A stretch of DNA of 64,000 nucleotides from Theobroma cacao (Eukaryota > Streptophyta > Magnoliopsida > Malvales > Malvaceae), in the NCBI RefSeq assembly GCF_000208745.1, contig NC_030854.1:30391131-30455130 (forward strand), written 5' to 3'. A program made the position numbers and the translations under genes. Shown one piece after another: positions 1 through 9,609 of this stretch (its first letter is position 1; every line of letters starts with the position of its first letter). Under the pieces are notes generated by a model that saw only the letters and a list, made by a program, of their open reading frames with translations, was not told the DNA's origin and searched no databases.

Positions 1-350
1 GGATTTGTTATCCTATCGGTCATTCTTTTTTCGTAAACAAATATATTAGAATTTCCTGTTAGACTGTCTTCTTCCTAACGTCTCTTCCTATCTGCATTTT
101 CATTTCCCTTCCTCAATTTCTTGTTAAATGAATTATTTATTCTGATTCCTTATAAATTTAGAGTCTGGTGAGCGGTGGCCACAAGTTTTGATTCCGCTCT
201 AATTATGTGGACTGCTTTTGAAACAGAATGGGTCTCATAATTATTACATGTGCTCGTAGTAATATTGATTATAATAACTAATGGATCCTACCAGCACTCC
301 ACATGTTGTGGGAAGCACTAAATGTAATTTATATTGGGGTGCATTGGCAG

Positions 351-650
351 GCAGTCCGAGCCACAGAAACCCAATTGTTGGTGGCTGTCCTCGGGGATAA
401 ACTATCCATAGCTGCGGAGCTGGTTAGCGAGCTCTGGGATGTAGATGTTAAAGCAGAATACAAGGTACATAAAAAGGTGATGAAGCACATTGAATATGCC
501 ATAAACTCAAAGATCCCTTGGATGATTATCGTGGGGGAGCGAGAGCTGAATGAAGGGATTGTGAAATTGAAGAACATTGAAACCACGGAGGAGGAAGTGA
601 TTCCCAGAAGTAAACTTGTTGAGGAAGTGCAGCAGCGATTGAAGCCATGA
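351..650 (+). CDS. Histidyl-tRNA synthetase, cytosolic: last exon (partial gene)
   Basis: This is the C-terminal anticodon-binding domain of a class II histidine--tRNA ligase, which charges tRNA-His. The frame opens at a good acceptor (ttggcag|gca) and reads AVRATETQLLVAVLGD, then LVSELWDVDVKAEY, PWMIIVGERE and KLKNIETTEEE before a TGA at 648-650. These blocks match the end of plant cytosolic HisRS as I remember it. The exon is about 99 codons; the catalytic core lies left of the window, and 1-350 looks like intron. An in-frame ATG at 303 is inside the intron and is not a start. No frame break is seen, so the gene is probably functional. Confidence 0.87.
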   Translation, partial: AVRATETQLLVAVLGDKLSIAAELVSELWDVDVKAEYKVHKKVMKHIEYAINSKIPWMIIVGERELNEGIVKLKNIETTEEEVIPRSKLVEEVQQRLKP

Positions 651-2171
651 AATGTGGAGACCTTGGTTCCTTTCTAACACACGTAGATTCACAATATTAT
701 TTATTTCTGTGGTTTTGGAAATGAATATGTTTATAGGGGAATATGGTCTTAACTTTGTGTGAAGTGAGAAAAGGAGAGGGAAGGATTCCAATTGAGGTTT
801 GATAAAATTGTACCTGTATAATTCTTTAAAAGCAAGCAGTAGAGTAGAGTGGACATGTCATTTGAGGCATATTTGTATATCGGCCATCTTGAGATGCATT
901 TGCAAATCATTTGCGAATGTAGTATTATACGCACTTGGGTCGGAAAAGCTTAAGCCTCAAGGTGCGACTCCGAACCTCACATTTATCTATTGTCATAGCT
1001 AGGTTAAGATTATATATGTTACTCCGATCCTTACCAAAGGTTTGCTTCGGAGGAACTCTCTATTTTTCTATATTAAAGTCACGAACATTTTTTGGATGGT
1101 AAAAATACCGTAAGCCATTTTATAAAATTACTAATTTAACTTATTAAAAAATATAAATTATTAATATCTAACTGACTTACAAAAAATATTAATATTTTAA
1201 TTATAAATTATAAAATTTAAAAGTAAATTATTAGTATTTTAATTCTAAATTATTAATATCTTATATAAATTTTAAAAAATTAATATTTTCATTGCAAGCT
1301 AAATAATTATAGAAATAAATTATTAATATTTTAAAAGTTTTAATTATAAATTATTTACACTTTAAATAAATTATAAATTATAAATATTTTACATATTAAC
1401 AAATAAAAATGAAGAAAAAATAAAATAAAATAAAAATAAAAATAAATAATCATGGTAGAGTTTTAATAAAAAATTATTAATAATTTCAATAAATTATTAA
1501 AAATAATATTTTATATTAAAAATCATAAAGTATAATAAAAAGTATTTTATTTTTTTAATAGCATATTTTTGTTTTTATTATTCTAAAATTATTTTTACTA
1601 ACTAAATATTAAAATATATTAAAATATTAATTTCATTCAATAACTACATAATAATTATTTATGTCTTGTTCTATTCTTACTAAATAATTAATTTTTTTTA
1701 CTCTATTTTGTTTTACGAGTTAGTTTAGTGCTTAAGAATTTTGAACTATTAACACCTTAGAATACAATGAAGTTAAAGATTGGATTGAGTTCTCAATAGT
1801 TAAGATTAGATTTCTCTATCTTATTAAGTTGTTTAGTGATGTGAATTTAATTTAATTATTTAATAAGATTATTAAAATATTTTTAAAATTTCAAATTAAT
1901 TAATTTATTTAAATTTGAAAATTAATTTTACTAAACAAAATTAAAATCACTGAATGAAAAATAAAAAGGATGCTGTGTGGAAAAGTTGAGAGAACAATGT
2001 CAGGCCATCGAATATTAATTCATAAATAATAATGAGAATAATAATAATAAAACAAAGCAAAAGAAACAGTGAATTGGAAGCAGAAAAACCCAAAACCCTT
2101 GCTTCTCCTCACTGCAACAAACCGAAGCTGCCGAACCATATTTTCAAGTTGGAAGCCAAAAAAACCAGACG
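651..2171. other. 3' UTR and AT-rich intergenic spacer
   Basis: About 350 bp of likely 3' UTR of the synthetase gene is followed by very AT-rich sequence (roughly 1080-1960) made of TTAAT/TAAATT-type low-complexity runs. No coding frame is supported. About 2000-2171 is a purine-rich leader just upstream of the PPR start. Confidence 0.6.
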
Positions 2172-3992
2172 ATGAAGTGGAAGCTGTGGAAAACAACTGC
2201 GTTTCTTTATCATCTTCAACAAATCGGTAGCCTTCATTCAGTTCTTCATGTACAAAAGCGTCCCTTCTATTTTCACTTCTTGTCTTCTTCTTCTTCTTCT
2301 TCTCCTTTTAGTAGCATTGCTAGCACCAAAACGTTTAAGAAACCTGCCAAGGGAAATGGAAAAAAGTACGAGTTTCATAATATTGTTGATGCCCTCACTT
2401 TGTTTAATCTGTTGGCTCATGCTTCTCCCAGGCCTTGTATTGTGGAATTCAATAAATTGTTGGGGGCAATTGTGGGAATGAAACATTATGCCATTGTTGT
2501 TTCTCTTTGCAAACAAATGGAGTTGTTAGGAATAATCCATGATGCTTATACTCTCAACATTTTAATTAATTGCTTTTGTCATTTGCGTCGCGTGGATTTT
2601 GGGTTTTCAGTTTTGGGAAAAATGTTGAAGCTTGGTTATAAGCCGCATTTAGTTACTTTCTCTACATTGGTTAAAGGGTTTTGCATGGAACATAAAGTTG
2701 CTCAAGCAGCTAGATTGTTTAATGAGATGGTTCTAACAGGGTATCAACCTGATTTGTATATTTATACGATTATAGTTAATGGATTTTGTAAAATAGGCGA
2801 TACTAGTGGTGCTGTTAGAATGTTGAGGAAAATGGAAGAAAGAGGTTTCCAGCCTGACATTGTAGCTTTTAGTGCTGTCATTGATAGCCTTTGTAAGAAT
2901 AAGTTAATAACCGAGGCTTTGGACCTTGCTTCTGAAATGAAAGGTAAAGGCATTCAAGCAGATGTTGTCACATACAGTTCATTAATTCGAGCAATGTGTA
3001 GTTCAGGCCGGTGGGATGATGCAATGAGATTATTCAATGAAATGGATTGTAAGAATTTGAAACCAAATGTTGTCACTTACAATATATTGGTCGACGCACT
3101 TTGTAAAGAAGGGAAGGTTTCTGAGGCTCTTGGTATATTTGAAATAATGACTCGTAGTGGTATTCAGCCTAATGTTGTTACGTATAGTGAATTGATAAAT
3201 GGTTATCGTTTGCGGAATGAAATGGATGAGGCGAGAAAGGTTTTTGATTCGATGCTTACTTGTGGTTGTGAGCCTAATGTATTTAGTTACAACATTATGA
3301 TCAATGGATATTGCAAAACCAACAGGATAGATGAAGCACTAAAACTCTTTCATGAAATGACTCAAAAAGGACCAACTCCTGACATTGCTACATATACCAC
3401 TCTTATGAGTGGCATGTTCCAAGTAGGGAGGCTTTTGGATGCACAAGAACTCTTTGAGGATATGTGTTCCTGTGGTCAAGTTCCAAATTCAATGACTTAC
3501 TCAGTTTTGTTAGATGGCGTATGCAAACATGGTCGAATTGATGAGGCACTGAGATTATTTCAAGCAATGCAAAACAGTGGAACGGAACCCTATATAGTCC
3601 ATTATAATATCCTAATTGATGGCATGATTGAAGCTGGTCGACATAAAGTTGCATGGGAACTATTTTCTAACATCTTTGTCACTGGGTTAAAGCCTACCCT
3701 TCCGACATATAACATAATGATCAAGGGACTTTGCAACAAAGGATTCCCTGAAAAAGCATATGACCTTTTTAGGAAGATGGAAGTAGATGATTGTTTGCCA
3801 AATAGCATCTCTTACAATATTACAATTCGGGGATTTCTTCAAAGCAATGATATGTTGAGAGCTATGCAAATTCTTCACGAAATGGCTAGTAAAGGATTTT
3901 CTACTGATGCATCCACAGCAAACATGTTGGTGGACCTGTTGTCAGTAAATGGAGAAGATCAATCTACTTATGAAATAAGTCAGGCTTTGTGA
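2172..3992 (+). CDS. P-class pentatricopeptide repeat protein, RFL-like, organelle-targeted
   Basis: Intronless 606-codon gene. Residues 1 to about 65 are basic and Ser-rich (a seven-Ser run coded by a TTC/TCT tract), as in a mitochondrial or plastid transit peptide. From about residue 92 there are roughly 14-15 tandem 35-residue PPR motifs, recognisable by cores such as NILINCFCH, STLVKGFCM, NILVDALCK, NIMINGYCK and NIMIKGLCN. There is no E, DYW or SMR tail, so it is P-class. The N-terminal block (VEFNKLLGAIVGMKHY, SLCKQMELLGI) resembles the Restorer-of-fertility-like clade. Such proteins bind organellar RNA and affect its processing or stability. The start is the first ATG of the frame and gives a sensible transit peptide. 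The target is not known from the sequence; a code-based prediction is given in the findings. Confidence 0.9.
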   Translation: MKWKLWKTTAFLYHLQQIGSLHSVLHVQKRPFYFHFLSSSSSSSPFSSIASTKTFKKPAKGNGKKYEFHNIVDALTLFNLLAHASPRPCIVEFNKLLGAIVGMKHYAIVVSLCKQMELLGIIHDAYTLNILINCFCHLRRVDFGFSVLGKMLKLGYKPHLVTFSTLVKGFCMEHKVAQAARLFNEMVLTGYQPDLYIYTIIVNGFCKIGDTSGAVRMLRKMEERGFQPDIVAFSAVIDSLCKNKLITEALDLASEMKGKGIQADVVTYSSLIRAMCSSGRWDDAMRLFNEMDCKNLKPNVVTYNILVDALCKEGKVSEALGIFEIMTRSGIQPNVVTYSELINGYRLRNEMDEARKVFDSMLTCGCEPNVFSYNIMINGYCKTNRIDEALKLFHEMTQKGPTPDIATYTTLMSGMFQVGRLLDAQELFEDMCSCGQVPNSMTYSVLLDGVCKHGRIDEALRLFQAMQNSGTEPYIVHYNILIDGMIEAGRHKVAWELFSNIFVTGLKPTLPTYNIMIKGLCNKGFPEKAYDLFRKMEVDDCLPNSISYNITIRGFLQSNDMLRAMQILHEMASKGFSTDASTANMLVDLLSVNGEDQSTYEISQAL

Positions 3993-4984
3993 AGATCATC
4001 AAACAAAACATGGAAAGTGGCTTCATTTGAAAGACTGCTACAGTAGAAATGCTAACATTCTTACAGATGTAAGGTGTGCAAGAGTCTCTTGTAAGTTTCC
4101 ATTACATTCATTTCTTTTGCATTAGGAATCAAGGCAGTATTTTACAACTTGATTTGTCATTCTGCTGGTAATATTAATACTGTTGAGCCAATTTTTATCC
4201 TTATTTATTAGAGCTTCTAAATGAAACAGTAGTAGCTGCAGTGGTAAAATGGTTTTTAGCTAACAATGGCACTTTGTGCTGGTAACAAATTATTCTTTTT
4301 GGGTCAGTAGTGATTTTGTCCTTCTATTGCTTATCACCCCAGTTTTCTTAGTTGTAACAAATGATAGTACCATAAAATTGGCTTCCTAAATATTTAATTG
4401 AAATGTGGACAACCATCATTCATTTGTAAATTTAGTAACAAAACAAGTATTATCTGATGTTCTTGACTTGTGGCACTAACAATATTTACTGTTGGGTGTT
4501 TTTTTTTTTTTTTTTTGGTAATGATACTTTGACATTATTCCACAATGATTGCTCTAGGTATTGCTTTGGTTGTGCTGCCCACTAAATGGAAAAGGATGCT
4601 GAAATTCCTTTTAGTGAACTGAATTATTTGCTATGTTTCACTTCCTTTTTTTTTTTTAACTATTTACCTGTATGAAAACTCTGCATCCCCTGTTTAGACT
4701 TTTGCCTTGCCTGTATATTTTTAGTTCTCAGCAAGTTTGCTGAGTTGTGGTATAAAATGCTTTATTACTTGAAGTTTCTGGATTTATTCATGCAAATGAG
4801 TTTAGTCGTGGGACTATGTCTAATTGGTTGATGGAATACATGCAAGCTAAGCATTTGTTTCTGGAAAAAAGATTTAACGCATACAAACGCGCACACACAC
4901 ACACATATGTATGTATTAATTTTATCTGGTACTGCCTTGAGATTATGATTTTTGTTTGCTTAATTTTATATTTTGGTTATTATT
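3993..4984 (+). other. PPR 3' flank, no gene
   Basis: AT-rich sequence with T runs (about 4498-4516 and 4647-4658) and a short CA microsatellite near 4893-4905. It probably holds the 3' UTR of the PPR gene. No coding frame is supported. Confidence 0.5.
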
Positions 4985-5911
4985 TGATAGGTGGAAGAGA
5001 CAAAAGTTATCTGTTGAGACAGCAGAGAATTTGCACTTATCTGAAGATAACAGGGCCTCCTTTAAAATTATTATTGGAGATCATGGAAGGAAGTGATCTT
5101 CTTAAACAAAGTGCATTACTGAGGTGACTTCTGAATTCTATTTGAAGTTCTGAAGAAGTCAAGGTGCATTAAAAAGTGGTTTTTGTTTTGTGTCATGCCC
5201 AAGGTCTTGAGTATTATACTGGAGTAACAATTTGAAGTCGCTTTCAAAGGAGCTCTGCAGGTAAATATTTTTCTCTTCCAGAGAAGTATTTACTATAGTT
5301 TTTTGTGTATTTATCTTTTGTGGGCATCTCATGCTCTTCTTTGTTTGATTATCTATGTTAGGAGGTTTTCGGTGGATTATAACCATAGTGCTCAAGTTTG
5401 AATTCTTGAGAAATGACTTAGGTTTGCTGTCTATGTGCTGTTTAGTATATTGCACTTACAGGTATGAGGTGCACTATGCACATATTAAGCCTTTGCTCTC
5501 TGCAAAACAGATCGCTTTGGTTCACTGCTGGTACTCACATTTATTGTTAAAACTCATTCGCCTATAATGATTTTGCTGTAAACTTGTGTGCCTCTCAACT
5601 GTTATGATATAGCCTGGTTTGCAAGTGAGCTTCTCTGGATAGGTTCTCGCTTTGAACATCAGGTTCTTTTTATTAGCATTTTGTATTAAAATTTGCTTTG
5701 TACAGCGTACATGGGGCTGGCTCTACAAAGGTCAAGTTGCAAAGCCGTGTAATTATGTTACTGTAGCTGATCTCAGTTCTTGTTTTCTTGATGTTGTCAG
5801 TTCTTGTTCCAGTCAACTTTAAATTCATGCATCATATGTTGGACTGAAATTGAGTCTATTAAAACAAGTCTTGATGCTGACGGATACCCCAGAATGTGAA
5901 AGCCATCCCTT

Positions 5912-6302
5912 CCCCCACTTTCTTCCCTTTTTAATTGGATTTCTAGTCTAGATGAAACGGTGTGGAAAGAAATGCAAGTGGATGATATGATCGCACCTGA
6001 CTTATTACCATTACTGTCCTTAAACAAGATACCTACGTTAATTGTTGTATTATCATAACTTTCTTCTTCTATTTTGTTCGTTGGTTTTGCTGCCCTTGAA
6101 TGATACCTCCCCCCACTTTCTTCCCTTTTTCATTGGATTCCTAGTCTAGATGAAATGGTGTGGAAAGAAATGCAAGTGGATGATATGATCGCACCTCACT
6201 TATCACCATTACTGTCCTTAAACAAGATACCTATGTTAATTGTTGTATTATCATAACTTTCTTCTTCAATTTTGTCAGTTGGTTTTGCTGCCCTGGAATG
6301 AT
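5912..6302. repeat. Tandem duplication, 198-bp period
   Basis: Two adjacent, nearly identical copies, each starting at 'cccccactttcttccc' (5912 and 6110) and running to the 'gaatgata' block. Only a few substitutions separate them, so this is much younger than the surrounding segmental duplication. The paralogous segment near 7940-8110 has only one copy. Confidence 0.85.
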
Positions 6303-6393
6303 ATAACTGACTCCTTTATTTGTTCAGGTTGGTGCAATTGCTGCTGGTAGGAAATTTTTGCCATTTCTGGCTGTTCGTATGATTCTTGGAATT

Positions 6394-6495
6394 TTTTTTG
6401 GGTACATAAAGTAATTACACTAGATGAAGGGCTTAAACCTTCAACTTGTAGTTAAGAGCCACACACACTAGCCAACTGAGCTACTCCAGCTTTGT
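6394..6495 (-). mobile_element. tRNA-Asn-derived retroinsertion (SINE-like), contains pseudo-tRNA
   Basis: Positions 6490-6418, read on the minus strand, give a 73-nt sequence close to plant nuclear tRNA-Asn: it opens with GCTGGAGTAGCTCAGTTGG and has a GTGTGGCT...AACTACAAG anticodon arm and a T-arm like GGTTTAAGCC. The anticodon position reads CTT rather than GTT, and the acceptor and T arms carry mismatches, so it is not a working tRNA. It is followed on that strand by a short spacer and an A run (T run at 6394-6399), and is flanked by the 12-bp direct repeat attcttggaatt (6382-6393, 6496-6507). This is the signature of L1-type retroposition. Confidence 0.8.
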
Positions 6496-7056
6496 ATTCT
6501 TGGAATTGAATAAGTATTACCTATGTTGGAAGAGAAAATGCGAAGCAGGTGATTCTAATTCCAATTTGATGTTTGAGATTTACGTAAAAAATCTTTTGTG
6601 CTAAGTTCAATGCAACTTTGTGGTTGGAATTTGTATTTCATGTAAAATCGTTTCTTGCTGAATGTATAAGCATGAATGCATGATTGCATGAATTGTGGTA
6701 TATGCCTAAACTTTACATATAAGCCTCTCTCTGCCTCACTCCCCTTTTCAAGTTTTGAAGGGGCTTGTTGTCAACAGTGGTAGGAATTATCTATTTCAAG
6801 AAAAAAAAAAGATGTAGCATGTCTTTTTGTTTGGGTTCAATTAACATGTCAAATTTTGATAAAAAGTATGTTCATTAATTCTACTAAACAATATGTTCAA
6901 GTCTATGTTCATCTAATTTTACTAAATAATATGTTCAAGCATTAGTTGGTGGATAAATGATTTATTTTGCATTATATATGGTGGCTTTTAGCTAGTATTG
7001 TCTTAAGATGATGATTTAGTTAGCTTGATGAAATATTTCAAATTATTTTTTAATAG

Positions 7057-8545
7057 GTGGAAGGAAAAGGTTTATTTGTTGAAACAGGAGATAAATTGGC
7101 ATTTTATTAGAGATCATGGAAGGAGTATTTTGGTGACTTGTTAACTCTATTTGAAGCTCTGGAGAAGTCCAGGTGTATAGACAAAGTGGTTTCCACTTGA
7201 AGCTCAACAGAGGTCTTATGCTGAAGTCATATTTGACTCTGCTTTCAAAGGAGTATAGGTAAAATATTATTTCTGCCTGGATACACACACACACACACAC
7301 ACACACACTCTTCTTAGTTTGATTGATCTGGTCTTAAGAGGTTTCTGGTGCATTGAAACTATAGCCCCCAATTCTTGAATTCTTGAGATACTTCCATAAA
7401 CATTTGGAGTTTGGACTGATACAAATGACTTAGATTTGCTGTCTATTTGCTGTTTAGTTTATGCATATGTTTATATTTGTACAAACTGTATAGTAGATTT
7501 TACTCAGAGTTTTGAAGTGCATTTGCACATATTGAGCCATTTCCATCCTTTACATGGAAGATGGCTTTGTATCATTTACTTTCTAAACTAATTGCCCTTA
7601 GTGAGTTATATGCTGTAAAAACTTTTGCCGAGAAATGTTGTGATATAGGCTGGTTTGCAAATGAGCTTCTCTCCGTAGGTTATAGCTTTTGAGTTTGGGA
7701 TCTTTTTAGTAGAATTTTATATTTAAATTGGTGTGCACAGCTCCCATTGGCAGGACCTATAGAGGTCAAGTTGCAAAGATATGTTGATGCAGCTGAATCT
7801 TACTTCTAGTTTTCTTGGTGCTGTCAGTCTTTAGTTCAGCATGCTGAAAACCATGCATCGTAAGTGCCACAGTTCTAGTTGTCAGAGGACATGATCCTGG
7901 CATATAACTCAAAACATTAAAGCCATCCCTCCATGCTATCTTACCTATTTAATTGGATTGTCAGGGTAGCTGAAATGGTGTAGAAGGAAATATAAGTGGA
8001 TGACATCATTATCACGATTATCATCCTTAAAATATCCGACATTTAATTATTGCATTGTCAAAATTTTCTTCTCATACTTGGTTGTCTAGCTGCCCCTTGA
8101 ATGATATTACTGCTTCCTTTATATCAGGTTTGATTAATTAATGTTGCTGGACTTTGTGAGTCTTCAAATTGAGCAAGTGTTGACTATATATTGGCAGAGA
8201 AAGGACAAGCCAGGTGATTCTAATTCCTAAATTTTGTAAGATATATCTGTACAATCTATTTCTATCATACTAAATGCAAATTTGTGTTTGAAATTCTTTC
8301 TCATGGATATCCTTCCTAGCTTAATGTATAAGATGAATTATTGTTTGAGCAGCTGTGGTGTACACCAGGCCTATCATTGAACCTCCCTGCTTCCCTCCTT
8401 ACATCTCTATAAGTCTTGAAGGTGTGTGGAGTGAGCAGTTGTAGGAATTATAAATAACAAGCAAAATAATGTAACATGTCTAATTTTGATAAACAATGTG
8501 TTCATCTAGTTTACAAAAGAACATGTTCAAGTCTATGTCTTGTAG
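7057..8545. repeat. Old segmental duplicate, copy 2
   Basis: Diverged paralog of 4985-6920. It lacks the 198-bp tandem copy and the tRNA insertion; the empty site is near 8159-8180. It contains a CA microsatellite at about 7283-7307, which produces a spurious poly-Cys/Val minus-strand frame. No gene is recognised. Confidence 0.75.
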
Positions 8546-9255
8546 GATGGAAAGAAGCTACCCTAAGGGACTAAATAACTTAAGATTTTATTTTCTTTAT
8601 TCATTATAATTTTTTGCGGTCAATTGTAATACTTATATATTGGTTTAGGATATTTTAGATTATTTAGGTTATTTTATAGTATTAATTAGTTTCTTGCTTT
8701 TTAAGAAACAAAAGTTTGCATTTTGATGTTATTAACAGCAAACCAGTAGTGCAAGTGCACTGTCATGTGTGTGCACTCTTTTTCTCTTTAATTTTTTCTT
8801 CATTTTAGTACCAAAGAAAACTTTATGCCTTAAACTTGTCATTTCATAACTAAAATCTCACCCTACCCTTCCCAATTCAATATTAGTGTCCACTCATGCT
8901 TTCTAAACAATGTTAGGTTAATTGGAGGATGAATATTTTTGCCTTTCAAGTTTTTTTGTTTTGGCTCACATTTTACCTTTTCAGTTTGAAGTGAAAAGAT
9001 GTAAGATAGTAGTACTAAGAAACACAATGAAAGCCACTTGACTTCAGTGTTCACAATCAAAGAAACATAATGATATATGTAGCTTAAAGAGAAATGTATA
9101 TTCAGCCTATATTCTCTTAGATTAGCAAAGCTGCATCCAAGGCATGGTTTATTGGGATTTGGGACTTTTTTTTTTATTTTAATTTTTAGCTCACTTACAA
9201 CAGTTTGAAGGAGTTTATATCAAAGTGAAATTGGTTTATTTTATTCTTGTAGTAA
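8546..9255. other. Intergenic, no gene seen
   Basis: AT-rich spacer without a recognisable coding frame. The minus-strand frame at 8863-9060 has no family signature. Confidence 0.5.
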
Positions 9256-9596
9256 TTAGTTTAATTCAAGTTTCTCCTTGTGCTCCAAAAAGAAACCATA
9301 AATCTTGTGAGGATGAGAGAGTGCTTTGGACACGCTCTCGTTTTCTTTGCACCTTTTGGCCCATGTAGGAAGCTTGGGGCACCCTGCCTTTATGCTGAAG
9401 TTTCCACCAGGGGTGAAGGGCACAAGTCCCACATCCATGAACCCAATGCCTTCTCCCCCAAAGTACAGCTTGTCCTCAAGCTCTCCTTCCAGAGTCTTCA
9501 AGCATTGCATTGGCTCTTCCTTTGCTTCCTTCTATACCCTCTTGCTTTCTTTGCTTCCTTTTTCCCCATCCATACCCTCTTGCCAAGGCCATATAT
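9256..9596 (-). pseudogene. Tau-class glutathione S-transferase, exon 2 relic
   Basis: On the minus strand a normal acceptor (tgctgcag) is followed by IYGLGKRVW, then the frame is lost. A second frame gives CLKTLEGELEDKLYFGGE, IGFMDVGLVPF, GNFSIKAGCPKLPTWAKRC and ESVSKALSHPHKIY, ending in a stop at 9256. These are hallmarks of the C-terminal domain of plant GSTU enzymes, which conjugate glutathione to xenobiotics. Two defects are visible: a frameshift near 9515-9560, and loss of about 12 residues between VPF and GNFSI, where tau GSTs carry an aromatic-rich helix segment. Exon 1 was not found upstream (9600-10300). It is a fragment, not an active gene. Confidence 0.85.
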
Positions 9597-9609
9597 CTGC
9601 AGCATATGC

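Larger units (their letters stand above)
4985..6920. repeat. Old segmental duplicate, copy 1
   Basis: This segment and 7057-8545 share a long collinear run of diverged similarity. Shared blocks include 'agagatcatggaagga'-type sequence (near 5078 and 7110), 'ctatttgaag(t/c)tctg' (5138, 7149), 'gtcaagttgcaaag' (5730, 7767) and 'caggtgattctaatt' (6547, 8211). No protein family is recognised in either copy. The segment contains a local 198-bp tandem duplication and a tRNA-derived insertion, listed separately. Confidence 0.75.

Noticed and set aside
2238..2516. Minus-strand frame with a poly-Arg run
   Set aside because: It is antisense to the poly-Ser transit-peptide region of the PPR gene.
4816..5127. 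103-codon plus-strand frame with hydrophobic stretch
   Set aside because: It spans a CA repeat and a splice-like junction, and the paralogous segment near 7057 does not keep the frame.
6418..6490. Functional tRNA gene on the minus strand
   Set aside because: Anticodon position and arms are mutated relative to tRNA-Asn, with mismatches in the acceptor stem, and it is part of a retroinsertion.
7043..7306. Minus-strand 87-codon frame beginning with a Cys-Val repeat
   Set aside because: It starts in a CA microsatellite and has no family signature.
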